From assembly GCA_903953805.1 (NCBI GenBank), contig CAJBLC010000135.1, positions 1 through 8,200 of the forward strand: a stretch of DNA of 8,200 bases, read 5' to 3'. The translations under genes and the position numbers were made by a program. The stretch comes from an uncultured Actinomycetes bacterium (GTDB lineage: Bacteria; Actinomycetota; Actinomycetes; Nanopelagicales; Nanopelagicaceae). Each line of letters starts with the position of its first letter. The stretch's first letter is position 1. Below the pieces are notes generated by a model, which was not told the DNA's origin, made no database searches, and saw only the letters and a list, made by a program, of their open reading frames with translations. Of this stretch, positions 1-6,211 are shown piece by piece.

Positions 1-399
1 AACGCTGGCGCGCTCTGGAATATCGTCAGTAATGCCGAGAAGTTTCTCGACTGCAAGGCAGTAAGCAGTCTCATTGAAGATCGGTGCGAGGTAATCCATG
101 CGGGTCACAAAGGTGACACCTTGGGTCCAAGAACGGTATTCGGTGTTCTTCTCAATACCTGTGTGGAGATAGCCAATTCCGCAACGAACTTCTGTCACGG
201 TCTCGCCTTCGAGTTCAAGGATGATACGAAGTACACCGTGAGTTGATGGGTGCTGTGGACCCATATTGACGACAACGCGTTCTTCCTTAGTTGCGCCGAT
301 CTCAGTTGAGAGTGAATCCCAATCCTGTCCTGTTACAGAGTAGACGCGACCTTCGGTCGTTTCACGCGACTGTGCATATGGGTCGGTGAAGGTGCTCAT
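1..399 (-). CDS. nuoD: NADH-quinone oxidoreductase subunit D, N-terminal part (cut by window edge)
   Basis: This is the 49-kDa-type subunit of complex I. It sits in the peripheral arm at the membrane interface and, with NuoB, forms the quinone reduction site. Only the first 133 residues are present; the rest lies beyond the left edge. The family signature GPQHPSTHG is at residues 47-55 and GYLHTGIEK at 76-84. By spacing with known complex I structures (the two residues are 49 apart), His54 and Tyr103 (in MDY) should be the two residues that hold the quinone headgroup. The ATG start overlaps the nuoC stop as ATGA, and an AGAGG ribosome-binding sequence lies 11 bases upstream, so translational coupling with nuoC is likely. 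The N-terminal extension of about 40 residues before the conserved core looks normal for actinobacteria. The identification is secure, and there is no sign of disruption in the visible part. Confidence 0.96.
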   Translation of the reverse strand, partial: MSTFTDPYAQSRETTEGRVYSVTGQDWDSLSTEIGATKEERVVVNMGPQHPSTHGVLRIILELEGETVTEVRCGIGYLHTGIEKNTEYRSWTQGVTFVTRMDYLAPIFNETAYCLAVEKLLGITDDIPERASV

Positions 400-1034
400 C
401 GATATGACCGCCTCTCGCTAGGTGGCGGAGTTGTTGCGCCCTTATATTCGACTGGAATTCCACCGAGTGGATAATCCTTACGTTGCGGATGCCCCTGCCA
501 ATCATCTGGCATCAAGATGCGAGTAAGTCCTGGGTGTCCATCGAAGATCAGTCCAAACATGTCGAAGCTCTCGCGTTCATGCCAATTGATTCCACCCCAG
601 ACTTCAACAAGTGAAGGAAGATGTGGATCAGAATCAGGAACTGCAACTTCTAAGCGAATGCGACGGTTATGTGTCAATGAGAGAAGTGAGTAGACGGCAT
701 GAAGTTCACGGCCACTCTCTTCCGGGTAGTGAACACCGTCAACACCCATGCACATTTCAAAGCGAAGAGTTTCGGTATTGCGAAGTGTGAGTGCAACATC
801 AAAGAGATGGTCGCGCTTTACAAAGAGAGTGAGTTCGCCACGATCAACAACGATACGTTCGATCGCATCGTTAAATGCTGGGAATGCGCGCTCGAGATCA
901 TCTGCAACATCATCAAAGTAGCTACCAAATGGCCGCTCTGATGAGCCAGCAGAGACCTTGGTGCGAACGAGGCCACCGTAACCAGAGGTATCTCCGGTTC
1001 CAGTTACGCCAAATGAGCCTTGTGATTCACTCAT
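396..1034 (-). CDS. nuoC: NADH-quinone oxidoreductase subunit C (30-kDa subunit)
   Basis: This complex I peripheral-arm subunit packs against NuoD and NuoB and carries no cofactor. It has 212 residues and is a stand-alone NuoC, not the fused NuoCD of enterobacteria. The signature of the family is plain near the C-terminus: ERESFDMFG at residues 153-161, GHP, the stretch ILMPDDW, and KDYPL from residue 186. The first 35 or so residues are rich in Gly, Ser and Thr and are probably disordered. The start codon overlaps the nuoB stop (ATGA), and the stop overlaps the nuoD start in the same way, so the three genes are read as one unit. A short AGG ribosome-binding sequence lies 9 bases before the ATG. 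The C-terminal tail (TTPPPSERRSYR) is polar and variable in this family. Confidence 0.96.
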   Translation of the reverse strand: MSESQGSFGVTGTGDTSGYGGLVRTKVSAGSSERPFGSYFDDVADDLERAFPAFNDAIERIVVDRGELTLFVKRDHLFDVALTLRNTETLRFEMCMGVDGVHYPEESGRELHAVYSLLSLTHNRRIRLEVAVPDSDPHLPSLVEVWGGINWHERESFDMFGLIFDGHPGLTRILMPDDWQGHPQRKDYPLGGIPVEYKGATTPPPSERRSYR

Positions 1035-1585
1035 GAAAGCAGGCCTGTGATCTGAAGAGTTGGCTTGGCAGCGAGCGCAGCGGCTTCAACCTCACGAACA
1101 ATACGTTCGCGATTAGCACCGAGTTTTGCATTGCCGATATTTTCATGAAGTTTCAAGATTGCATCCATCAACATCTCAGGGCGTGGTGGGCATCCTGGAA
1201 GATAGATATCAACGGGAACGATGTGATCAACGCCTTGAACAATTGCGTAATTATTAAACATGCCACCTGATGATGCACATGCACCCATCGCAATAACCCA
1301 CTTTGGTGCAGCCATTTGATCGTAGATCTGACGTAGAACTGGCGCCATCTTGTTCGATACTCGACCAGCGACGATCATGAGATCTGCTTGGCGAGGGGAT
1401 GCGCGGAATACTTCCATTCCAAAGCGGGCTAAGTCATAACGACCAGCACCTGCAGCCATCATCTCAATTGCGCAACAGGCAAGACCAAATGTTGCTGGCC
1501 ACAATGAACTCTTGCGCATGTAACCGGCAAGTTTCTCAACGGAGGTGAGAACAATTCCGGTTGGGAGCTTTTCTTCTAGACCCAT
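1031..1585 (-). CDS. nuoB: NADH-quinone oxidoreductase subunit B (N2 iron-sulfur cluster subunit)
   Basis: NuoB carries the terminal [4Fe-4S] cluster N2 that passes electrons to menaquinone. From the chosen start it has 184 residues. The four expected ligands are present: adjacent Cys37-Cys38 in GLACCAIEMM, Cys103 in GACASSGGMF, and Cys132 in LPGCPPRPE. The start is taken at the ATG at 1585, giving MGLEEKLPTG, because this matches the usual actinobacterial N-terminus and leaves 2 bp after the nuoA stop. In-frame starts at 1597 and 1618 exist but would overlap nuoA and add residues not typical of the family. A GGGAT sequence a few bases upstream is a weak ribosome-binding site. The gene is cotranscribed with nuoA and nuoC by spacing. 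Confidence 0.96.
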   Translation of the reverse strand: MGLEEKLPTGIVLTSVEKLAGYMRKSSLWPATFGLACCAIEMMAAGAGRYDLARFGMEVFRASPRQADLMIVAGRVSNKMAPVLRQIYDQMAAPKWVIAMGACASSGGMFNNYAIVQGVDHIVPVDIYLPGCPPRPEMLMDAILKLHENIGNAKLGANRERIVREVEAAALAAKPTLQITGLLS

Positions 1586-1587
1586 GA

Positions 1588-1947
1588 TTAATCCCATTCC
1601 AATCCGCCGCGGCGCCATACATATGCATATGCAACAAAGACGGTAAGAATGAAGATAACCATCTCAACTAATCCGAAGAGTCCGAGCTTGTCGAAGGTGA
1701 CAGCCCATGGATACAAGAAAACAATTTCAATATCGAAGACAATAAAGAGCATTGCAGTTAAGAAGTACTTCACTGGGAAGCGTCCGCCACCAGCTGCTTG
1801 TGGTGATGGTTCAATTCCGCACTCATAAGCCTCTGATTTAGCGCGGTTGTAACGCTTAGGGCCAGTGATTGCGGCGACGGCGACGGAGAAGGCGGCAAAG
1901 CCAAAGCCAACTGCGCCAATTACAAGAATCGGGATGTAGAGATTCAT
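1588..1947 (-). CDS. nuoA: NADH-quinone oxidoreductase subunit A (membrane subunit)
   Basis: This small membrane subunit of complex I (ND3 homologue) helps join the membrane arm to the peripheral arm. It has 119 residues, normal for the family. Three hydrophobic segments are visible at about residues 5-28, 61-81 and 88-110. The conserved loop motif YECG is at 41-44, with Cys43 at the place of the ND3 loop cysteine, and the second helix carries FDIEIVFLYPW at 71-81 with the conserved acidic pair. It is the first gene of the nuo operon here. No Shine-Dalgarno sequence is visible before its ATG, so it may be translated from a very short or absent leader. The 127-bp upstream gap holds the candidate control elements listed separately. 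Confidence 0.96.
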   Translation of the reverse strand: MNLYIPILVIGAVGFGFAAFSVAVAAITGPKRYNRAKSEAYECGIEPSPQAAGGGRFPVKYFLTAMLFIVFDIEIVFLYPWAVTFDKLGLFGLVEMVIFILTVFVAYAYVWRRGGLEWD

Positions 1948-1956
1948 GATCTGGAA

Positions 1957-1962
1957 AGTCTA
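1957..1962 (-). promoter_or_regulatory. Candidate -10 element of the nuo operon
   Basis: On the minus strand TAGACT fits the TAnnnT pattern of an actinobacterial -10 box. A transcript would then begin near 1950, only about 3 bases before the nuoA ATG, which would explain the absence of a ribosome-binding site. No good -35 box is present at the expected distance; instead the CRP/GlxR-like site is centred about 42 bases upstream of the predicted start, where such an activator commonly replaces a -35. A second TAnnnG-type sequence (TAATAG) further upstream is a weaker alternative. This is inference from short motifs. Confidence 0.25.
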
Positions 1963-1984
1963 AGGCTTACGCTCAATTTGTCAT

Positions 1985-2000
1985 TGTGTTGTGAGACACA
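1985..2000. promoter_or_regulatory. CRP/GlxR-family-like operator upstream of nuoA
   Basis: Read on the minus strand the site is TGTGT-CTCACA-ACACA, a perfect 5-bp inverted repeat with a 6-bp centre. The known consensus for actinobacterial CRP/GlxR proteins is TGTGA-N6-TCACA, so spacing and the outer TGTG...CACA match, and each half differs only at its inner base. Its centre lies about 45 bp before the nuoA ATG. CRP/GlxR proteins are known to control respiratory genes in mycobacteria and corynebacteria. A chance palindrome in a 127-bp gap remains possible. Confidence 0.35.
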
Positions 2001-2031
2001 TCCCTATTAAGAGGTAATGACAATTAAGTGA

Positions 2032-2058
2032 ATAACAAAAATAACAATTTGTTATAAC
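2032..2058. repeat. ATAAC repeat cluster with a 15-bp perfect palindrome
   Basis: The pentamer ATAAC occurs at 2032-2036, 2041-2045 and 2054-2058. The span 2041-2055 is a perfect palindrome with 7-bp arms, ATAACAA and TTGTTAT, around one central T. It lies between the menG stop (2075) and nuoA. On the minus strand the palindrome is followed by five T residues, so it could act as a weak terminator or attenuator after menG, but the realistic hairpin has only five mostly A-T pairs. A protein operator or an AT-rich UP-like element for the nuo promoter is at least as likely. Confidence 0.4.
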
Positions 2059-2074
2059 TAGGTTGCGCTCCGAC

Positions 2075-2767
2075 TTAACGCTGGCCGATATGTACCGCGA
2101 CGATTCCGAAGGTGAGGTTCTGCCAGGCGATTCTGCTCCAGCCAGCACCCTCCATGATTGTGGCGAGGCGCTGCTGATTAGGCCAGGCCTGGATCGACTC
2201 GGCGAGATAGATATACGCCTCAGGATTTGATGCAACCTTCTTGGCGATCACGGGAAGGGCGCGCATCAGGTAGCGCATATAAATAACTCGGAAGATCGGA
2301 TTCGTTGGATGGCTAAATTCGGCGATCACGATCTTGCCACCAGATTTTGTCACGCGATGAGCTTCTGCCAATGCCGCACCAGCATCGTGGGTATTGCGTA
2401 GACCAAATGAGATCGTGGTGACATCAAACTCTTGATCTGGAAATGGAAGTTTGAGGGCATCGCCTTGGATAAAGGTGAGATCGGGATTGCGCTTTCGTCC
2501 TGATGCGAGCATGCCTTCAGAGAAGTCGAGACAGATTACTTCTGCACCTTTATCTGCAAGTGGACGAGATGATGAACCAGTTCCAGCTGCGATATCGAGG
2601 ATCTTCATTCCAGGCTTTGGATCGATAATTGAAGTAACAACTTTGCGCCATGCCTTTGTACGTCCAAGGCTGAGCAGATCATTGAGGAAGTCATAGCGCT
2701 TTGCCACGCCATCGAACATCGATGCGACTTCTTCTGGATCCTTATTGAGATCGGCTGCGTTACTCAC
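2075..2767 (-). CDS. menG: Demethylmenaquinone methyltransferase (MenG/UbiE family)
   Basis: This cytosolic enzyme uses S-adenosylmethionine to methylate demethylmenaquinone, the last step of menaquinone synthesis. It has 230 residues, typical of the family. Visible marks are the N-terminal VASMFDGVAKRYDFLND, the SAM-binding motif I LDIAAGTG at 57-64, QGDALKLPFP, the family signature FGLRN at 121-125, EFSHP at 150-154, YLAESIQAWPNQ, and the closing LTFGIVAVHIG. The start is a GTG at 2767; no nearer ATG fits the conserved N-terminus. Without a ubiquinone pathway in view, MenG rather than UbiE is the sensible name. It points the same way as nuoA, 127 bp upstream of it, so read-through into the complex I operon is possible. 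It diverges from bioY. Confidence 0.93.
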   Translation of the reverse strand: MSNAADLNKDPEEVASMFDGVAKRYDFLNDLLSLGRTKAWRKVVTSIIDPKPGMKILDIAAGTGSSSRPLADKGAEVICLDFSEGMLASGRKRNPDLTFIQGDALKLPFPDQEFDVTTISFGLRNTHDAGAALAEAHRVTKSGGKIVIAEFSHPTNPIFRVIYMRYLMRALPVIAKKVASNPEAYIYLAESIQAWPNQQRLATIMEGAGWSRIAWQNLTFGIVAVHIGQR

Positions 2768-2773
2768 GCGTAT

Positions 2774-2802
2774 ATTCTCGTACTAGTAGGCTTTTCACAC
2801 AA
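2774..2802 (-). promoter_or_regulatory. Candidate menG promoter, possibly giving a leaderless transcript
   Basis: On the minus strand TTGTGT (2802-2797) is followed after exactly 17 bases by GAGAAT (2779-2774). These match the -35 and -10 consensus at 3 and 4 of 6 positions. Transcription would start at about 2767, the first base of the GTG start codon. The geometry is good but both boxes are weak. Confidence 0.25.
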
Positions 2803-2833
2803 CTTAAGGCACTTTGCGCCGATCGTGAAGAGA

Positions 2834-2839
2834 AAAGAG
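2834..2839 (+). promoter_or_regulatory. Ribosome-binding site that decides the bioY start
   Basis: AAAGAG lies 6 bases before the ATG at 2846, good spacing. The in-frame GTG at 2825 has no such sequence before it, and starting there would place this purine-rich stretch inside the coding region. The ATG is therefore preferred. Confidence 0.55.
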
Positions 2840-2845
2840 CTCACT

Positions 2846-3433
2846 ATGTCGACCACTGCACCAGTAGCAACGCTTCGTCGTGCGCTCATTAGTCGCGAGA
2901 CTCTCACATCTCAGATTGCACTCGTCATCGGTGGGGTTCTCTTCTTGGGTGCGATGGCTCAGATCTCTCTTCCAATCCCAGGATCACCAGTTCCAGTCAC
3001 AGGCCAGACCCTTGCCGTCTTGCTCCTTGGTAGTGCATACGGTGCTTCATTAGGTTTCACTACCTTCGCTACATATCTCGCAATTGGTTCTGCTGGGCTT
3101 CCATTCTTCGCACATGGCGCACATGGCTTCCATGTTATTTCTGGTGCTACCGGTGGTTATCTCGTTGGCATGCTCCTCTCATCAGCAATCACTGGTGCGT
3201 TAGCTGGCCGGAAATGGGATCAGAAGATTGCAACAGTTATTCCAACGATGATCCTTGGAAATATTGCGACCTTCACGCTCGGATTAATCTGGCTCCACCA
3301 TGTAACTGCTCAGAGCTGGTCATGGACCTTCTCTAAGGGATTAACCCCATTCCTCTTCGGTGAAGTACTCAAGATTGCAATCGCCAGCACTGCGCTGCCA
3401 ACACTTTGGCGTTTTGTCTCCAAACCTGAATAG
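2846..3433 (+). CDS. bioY: BioY family biotin transporter S component
   Basis: BioY is the membrane protein that binds biotin for an energy-coupling-factor transporter, working with an ATPase pair and a T component (BioM/EcfA and BioN/EcfT) that are not in this window. It has 195 residues from the ATG at 2846. The family core is clear: AQISLPIPGSPVPVTGQT spanning about 38-55, YLAIGSAGLPFFA at 77-89, ATGGYL at 101-106, and the late GEVLK at 172-176. About six hydrophobic segments alternate along the protein. The usual GPTGGYL reads GATGGYL here, a Pro to Ala change of unknown effect. It is the first plus-strand gene after the divergent gap with menG, and menF follows after 16 bp, so the two may be cotranscribed. 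No biotin operator was recognised upstream, and no other biotin gene is near. Confidence 0.9.
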   Translation: MSTTAPVATLRRALISRETLTSQIALVIGGVLFLGAMAQISLPIPGSPVPVTGQTLAVLLLGSAYGASLGFTTFATYLAIGSAGLPFFAHGAHGFHVISGATGGYLVGMLLSSAITGALAGRKWDQKIATVIPTMILGNIATFTLGLIWLHHVTAQSWSWTFSKGLTPFLFGEVLKIAIASTALPTLWRFVSKPE

Positions 3434-3449
3434 GACTTAACTGCTCCCT

Positions 3450-4679
3450 ATGGGTACGCGGATCACAACTGAGATTTTGGGTGAAGTCCCCGCGCTCTCT
3501 GCCATTGCAACAGATCTTCCAGTCACTACATCTTGGATTCGTGGTGGCGACGGATTGATCGGCTTTGGAATTTATTCCAAGAAGACTCTTATAGGTTCTA
3601 CTCGTTTTACTGATGCATCTGCTTGGTGGCGAGAAGAGCGATCAAAATTTACAATTGAGAATAATGTGCATGGTTCAGGTACTGGACCAATTCTCTTCTC
3701 ATCTTTCGCCTTTGATGAGAATGAAGAGTCAGAACTTGTTATTCCCGAGATTATTGTTGGACGCAAAGGTGATAAAGCGTGGCTCACTTGGATCGGTGAT
3801 ACTCCCCAACCAAAGTTGAAGAAATATATTTCAGAGCCATCACACCCAGCTCTCACGTATTCACAAGGTGGCCTCTCTGATGCACAGTGGATGGAGCGAG
3901 TCGAGCAAGCCGTTGCACGGATTAAATCTGGCGAGCTTGAGAAGTTAGTTTTAGCGCGAGATAGCGTCATTCATAGCGATAAAGCCATTGATATCGCCCG
4001 CCTCATTCAATCCCTTGAATCAGAGTATCCATCTACATGGATCTTCCTTGTTCAGAATCTCATCGGTGCGACGCCAGAGTTATTGGTGCGATTGAGTAAA
4101 TCACTCGTAACTTCACGGGTGCTCGCCGGAACTATTCGTAAGACTGGCGATGAAGCCCGCGATCTCTCATTGGCCGGCTCGCTCGCAAAATCTTCGAAAG
4201 ACCTGGAAGAGCATGAATATGCGGTGCGCTCTGTGGCAGAGGCGCTTTCGCCGTATTGCTCATCGACAAATGTTCCTGACTCACCATTTGTACTTCACTT
4301 AGCCAATGTCATGCACTTAGCGACAGATGTGACAGGTGTCGTCAACGAGAGCGCAACTCCCACCGATATCTTCACACTTCTTTCTGCACTCCATCCATCT
4401 GCAGCAGTCTGCGGAACCCCAACTGAAAAGGCGAAGCGAGCAATCTCAGAGCTTGAAGGCATGTCCCGTGGTCGTTACGCCGGCCCAGTAGGTTGGATCG
4501 ACGCGCGCGGTGACGGCGAACTCGGAATCGCTCTTCGCACTGGCTTGATCAATGAGCAAGGTAACGGTGCACGAATCTTTGCCGGCTGTGGAATTGTTGC
4601 CGGATCAAATCCAGCAGATGAGTTGGCCGAGAGTCAGGCTAAATTAATTCCGATGCGCACTGCTTTAGCAACGCTCTGA
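3450..4679 (+). CDS. menF: Isochorismate synthase (menaquinone branch)
   Basis: This chorismate-binding, Mg-dependent enzyme converts chorismate to isochorismate, the entry step of menaquinone synthesis. It has 409 residues. By alignment of spacing with EntC/MenF, Lys165 in KLVLAR is the general base, Glu210 in GATPE the general acid, and Glu254 (in the EEH motif) and Glu391 (in NPADELAES) are metal ligands. Other family marks are LAGT at 225-228, HLATDVTG, LHPSAAVCGTP at 314-324, and GRYAGPVGWID at 341-351. A siderophore or salicylate role is possible for this family, but the surrounding men genes argue for menaquinone. The ATG comes 16 bp after bioY and has only a distant AGGA before it, so the start is a little uncertain. 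Its last 46 bp overlap the end of menD on the other strand. Confidence 0.92.
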   Translation: MGTRITTEILGEVPALSAIATDLPVTTSWIRGGDGLIGFGIYSKKTLIGSTRFTDASAWWREERSKFTIENNVHGSGTGPILFSSFAFDENEESELVIPEIIVGRKGDKAWLTWIGDTPQPKLKKYISEPSHPALTYSQGGLSDAQWMERVEQAVARIKSGELEKLVLARDSVIHSDKAIDIARLIQSLESEYPSTWIFLVQNLIGATPELLVRLSKSLVTSRVLAGTIRKTGDEARDLSLAGSLAKSSKDLEEHEYAVRSVAEALSPYCSSTNVPDSPFVLHLANVMHLATDVTGVVNESATPTDIFTLLSALHPSAAVCGTPTEKAKRAISELEGMSRGRYAGPVGWIDARGDGELGIALRTGLINEQGNGARIFAGCGIVAGSNPADELAESQAKLIPMRTALATL

Positions 4680-6211
4680 TAAATCTCCTTTAGCGCTGCA
4701 GCGTTCTCATCGCGCGCAGGAACTTCAACAACGACAAATTGCAGCCCCTCTGCCCGCTGGGCTATGAGGTGCGTGATATCCGATTCTGATTTAACGCGCT
4801 GAACCGGAACTCCAAAGCCACTAATAATCCTTTCGAGATCAAGATTATGGGGAGTTCCAAAAATTGTTTCAAAGCCAGCTACTCCTGCTTGTGGGAGGGT
4901 TGAGAAGATTCCACCGCCATTGTTGTCGATAACAAAGACCGTGAGATTTTCACTTACCTGATTTGCGAGCGCGGAGATGTCATGCAGGAAGGTCAGATCG
5001 CCCAAAATCGCATAACTACGCTCAAATCTACTAGCTATTCCAAAGGCGGTCGCGATATTGCCATCGATTCCGGCAAGTCCTCTATTGGCAAAAGTTGATA
5101 TCTCTTCACCATAAACGGCAAAGCCTTCAATATCTCGGATTGGTCGTGACGAACCAATGAAGAGCGCGCTCTCAGCCGGAAGATGAGATGTTATTGAGAT
5201 CAAAGCGCGTTGCTCTGACCAACGATGATCTGCTGAGATCACGTTATGAGCGGCTTGTGAGGCATCGATCCAGAGTTGTTCCCACTCTTGTGGAGTCGCA
5301 TGCTTGATGACATGTGGAAGAGATGTAAGCAATTCTTCGGCGCTACGGTCGGTATCGACATATTCAATTCGCGGATCAATCACAATCAGGCGATCTGCTT
5401 CAGAAATATAGGAATTGATACTGCGCGAAAGAGTTGTGCGACCGATAACAATGACCTCTTTAGCAGCGAGGGCCGCTCGCGCTTGTGGGTCTGCTAAAAA
5501 GAGTGATGCATGTGGAAGAGCCGCTGCGATCGCCAATGGATCTTCTGCGATGACGGGCCAATCTAAAATATCAGCAAACTCATTGATCGCTTCGACGGAG
5601 AAGCCACCGCGATCATGTCCAACAATTAATACTCCAGTAGATCCAACTTCAACAGTCACCTTCTCTGGAAGTTCATCTTCGATATCTGCAAGTGTGAATC
5701 CAGCGAGCCAATCACTTTGATCGTTCTCTAAGAGTGGTTCATCAAATTGGAGATTGATGTGAACTGGACCGCCGACCAGGATCTCGCTCAAGTTGAGTGG
5801 TGAAGCGGAATCCACTGTGAGAAGTGGGGCAAGGATTCCATCCTGAAGAGTTGTCTGGTTTGCACCAGTATTGCGTAATCTCTCAGGGCGATCAGCGGTC
5901 AAGAAGAGGACGTTCACATCGGAGTGATACGCCTCTAACGCAGCTGGGTGATAGTTAGCGACTGCAGTGCCGCTCGTGCAGATAACAACTGAATATTGAC
6001 CAGTAGCTTTTGCGACTCCGAGAGCGTAAAAGCCAGCGCCCCGCTCATCGATTCGCACATGGAGATCAGCTAATCCACGCTCTGATGCTTCATAGATTGC
6101 AGTCGTAAGAGGTGCATTGCGAGAGCCCGGCGATATGACATAGTCACAGACTCCAAGTTCAAGAAGTTCGCGAATGGTGTGGCGGGCGAGTTTTGTAGCG
6201 TTCATTGTCAT
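4634..6211 (-). CDS. menD: SEPHCHC synthase, thiamine diphosphate dependent (MenD)
   Basis: MenD joins 2-oxoglutarate (after decarboxylation) to isochorismate, giving SEPHCHC. From the ATG at 6211 it has 525 residues, slightly shorter than E. coli MenD. The N-terminal domain shows SPGSRN at 27-32 and the catalytic Glu56 in RIDERGAGFYALG. The TADRPERLRNTGANQT stretch follows at 105-120, SSRPIRD is at 354-360, and ANRGLAGIDG at 375-384. The thiamine diphosphate/Mg motif runs from GDLTFLHD at 404-411 to NNGGGIF at 430-436. The chosen start overlaps the menC stop as ATGA; a GTG at 6217 and an ATG at 6205 are in-frame alternatives. The 3' end overlaps menF tail to tail. MenH, which often follows MenD, is not encoded next to it here. 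Confidence 0.94.
   Translation of the reverse strand: MTMNATKLARHTIRELLELGVCDYVISPGSRNAPLTTAIYEASERGLADLHVRIDERGAGFYALGVAKATGQYSVVICTSGTAVANYHPAALEAYHSDVNVLFLTADRPERLRNTGANQTTLQDGILAPLLTVDSASPLNLSEILVGGPVHINLQFDEPLLENDQSDWLAGFTLADIEDELPEKVTVEVGSTGVLIVGHDRGGFSVEAINEFADILDWPVIAEDPLAIAAALPHASLFLADPQARAALAAKEVIVIGRTTLSRSINSYISEADRLIVIDPRIEYVDTDRSAEELLTSLPHVIKHATPQEWEQLWIDASQAAHNVISADHRWSEQRALISITSHLPAESALFIGSSRPIRDIEGFAVYGEEISTFANRGLAGIDGNIATAFGIASRFERSYAILGDLTFLHDISALANQVSENLTVFVIDNNGGGIFSTLPQAGVAGFETIFGTPHNLDLERIISGFGVPVQRVKSESDITHLIAQRAEGLQFVVVEVPARDENAAALKEIYQSVAKAVRIGINLA

Noticed and set aside
1586..1618. Longer nuoB from an upstream in-frame start at 1618 or 1597
   Set aside because: The extra residues overlap nuoA and are not part of the usual NuoB N-terminus; the start at 1585 gives the familiar MGLEEKLP beginning.
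1981..2235. Open frame of about 84 codons covering the menG end and part of the nuoA upstream gap
   Set aside because: It lies in another frame of menG on the same strand, has no ribosome-binding site or recognisable motif, and its Ser/Arg-rich sequence looks like frame-shifted coding.
2781..2788. 8-bp palindrome TACTAGTA in the menG-bioY gap as an operator
   Set aside because: It is too short to stand out from chance and is not part of a larger symmetric element.
2825..2845. Upstream GTG start for bioY
   Set aside because: A well-placed AAAGAG ribosome-binding sequence precedes the ATG at 2846 and would otherwise be coding.
4670..4705. Inverted repeat AACGCT...AGCGTT and the palindrome CGCTGCAGCG (4694-4703) near the menF/menD junction, considered as a bidirectional terminator
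   Set aside because: The arms are only 5-6 bp, the longer pairing has a 24-base loop, there is no T tract, and the bases are fully explained as menD coding sequence.
5415..5720. Antisense open frame inside menD, and similar ones opposite nuoC, menF and menB
   Set aside because: All are fully inside well-supported genes, show biased compositions expected of antisense frames, and have no family motifs.
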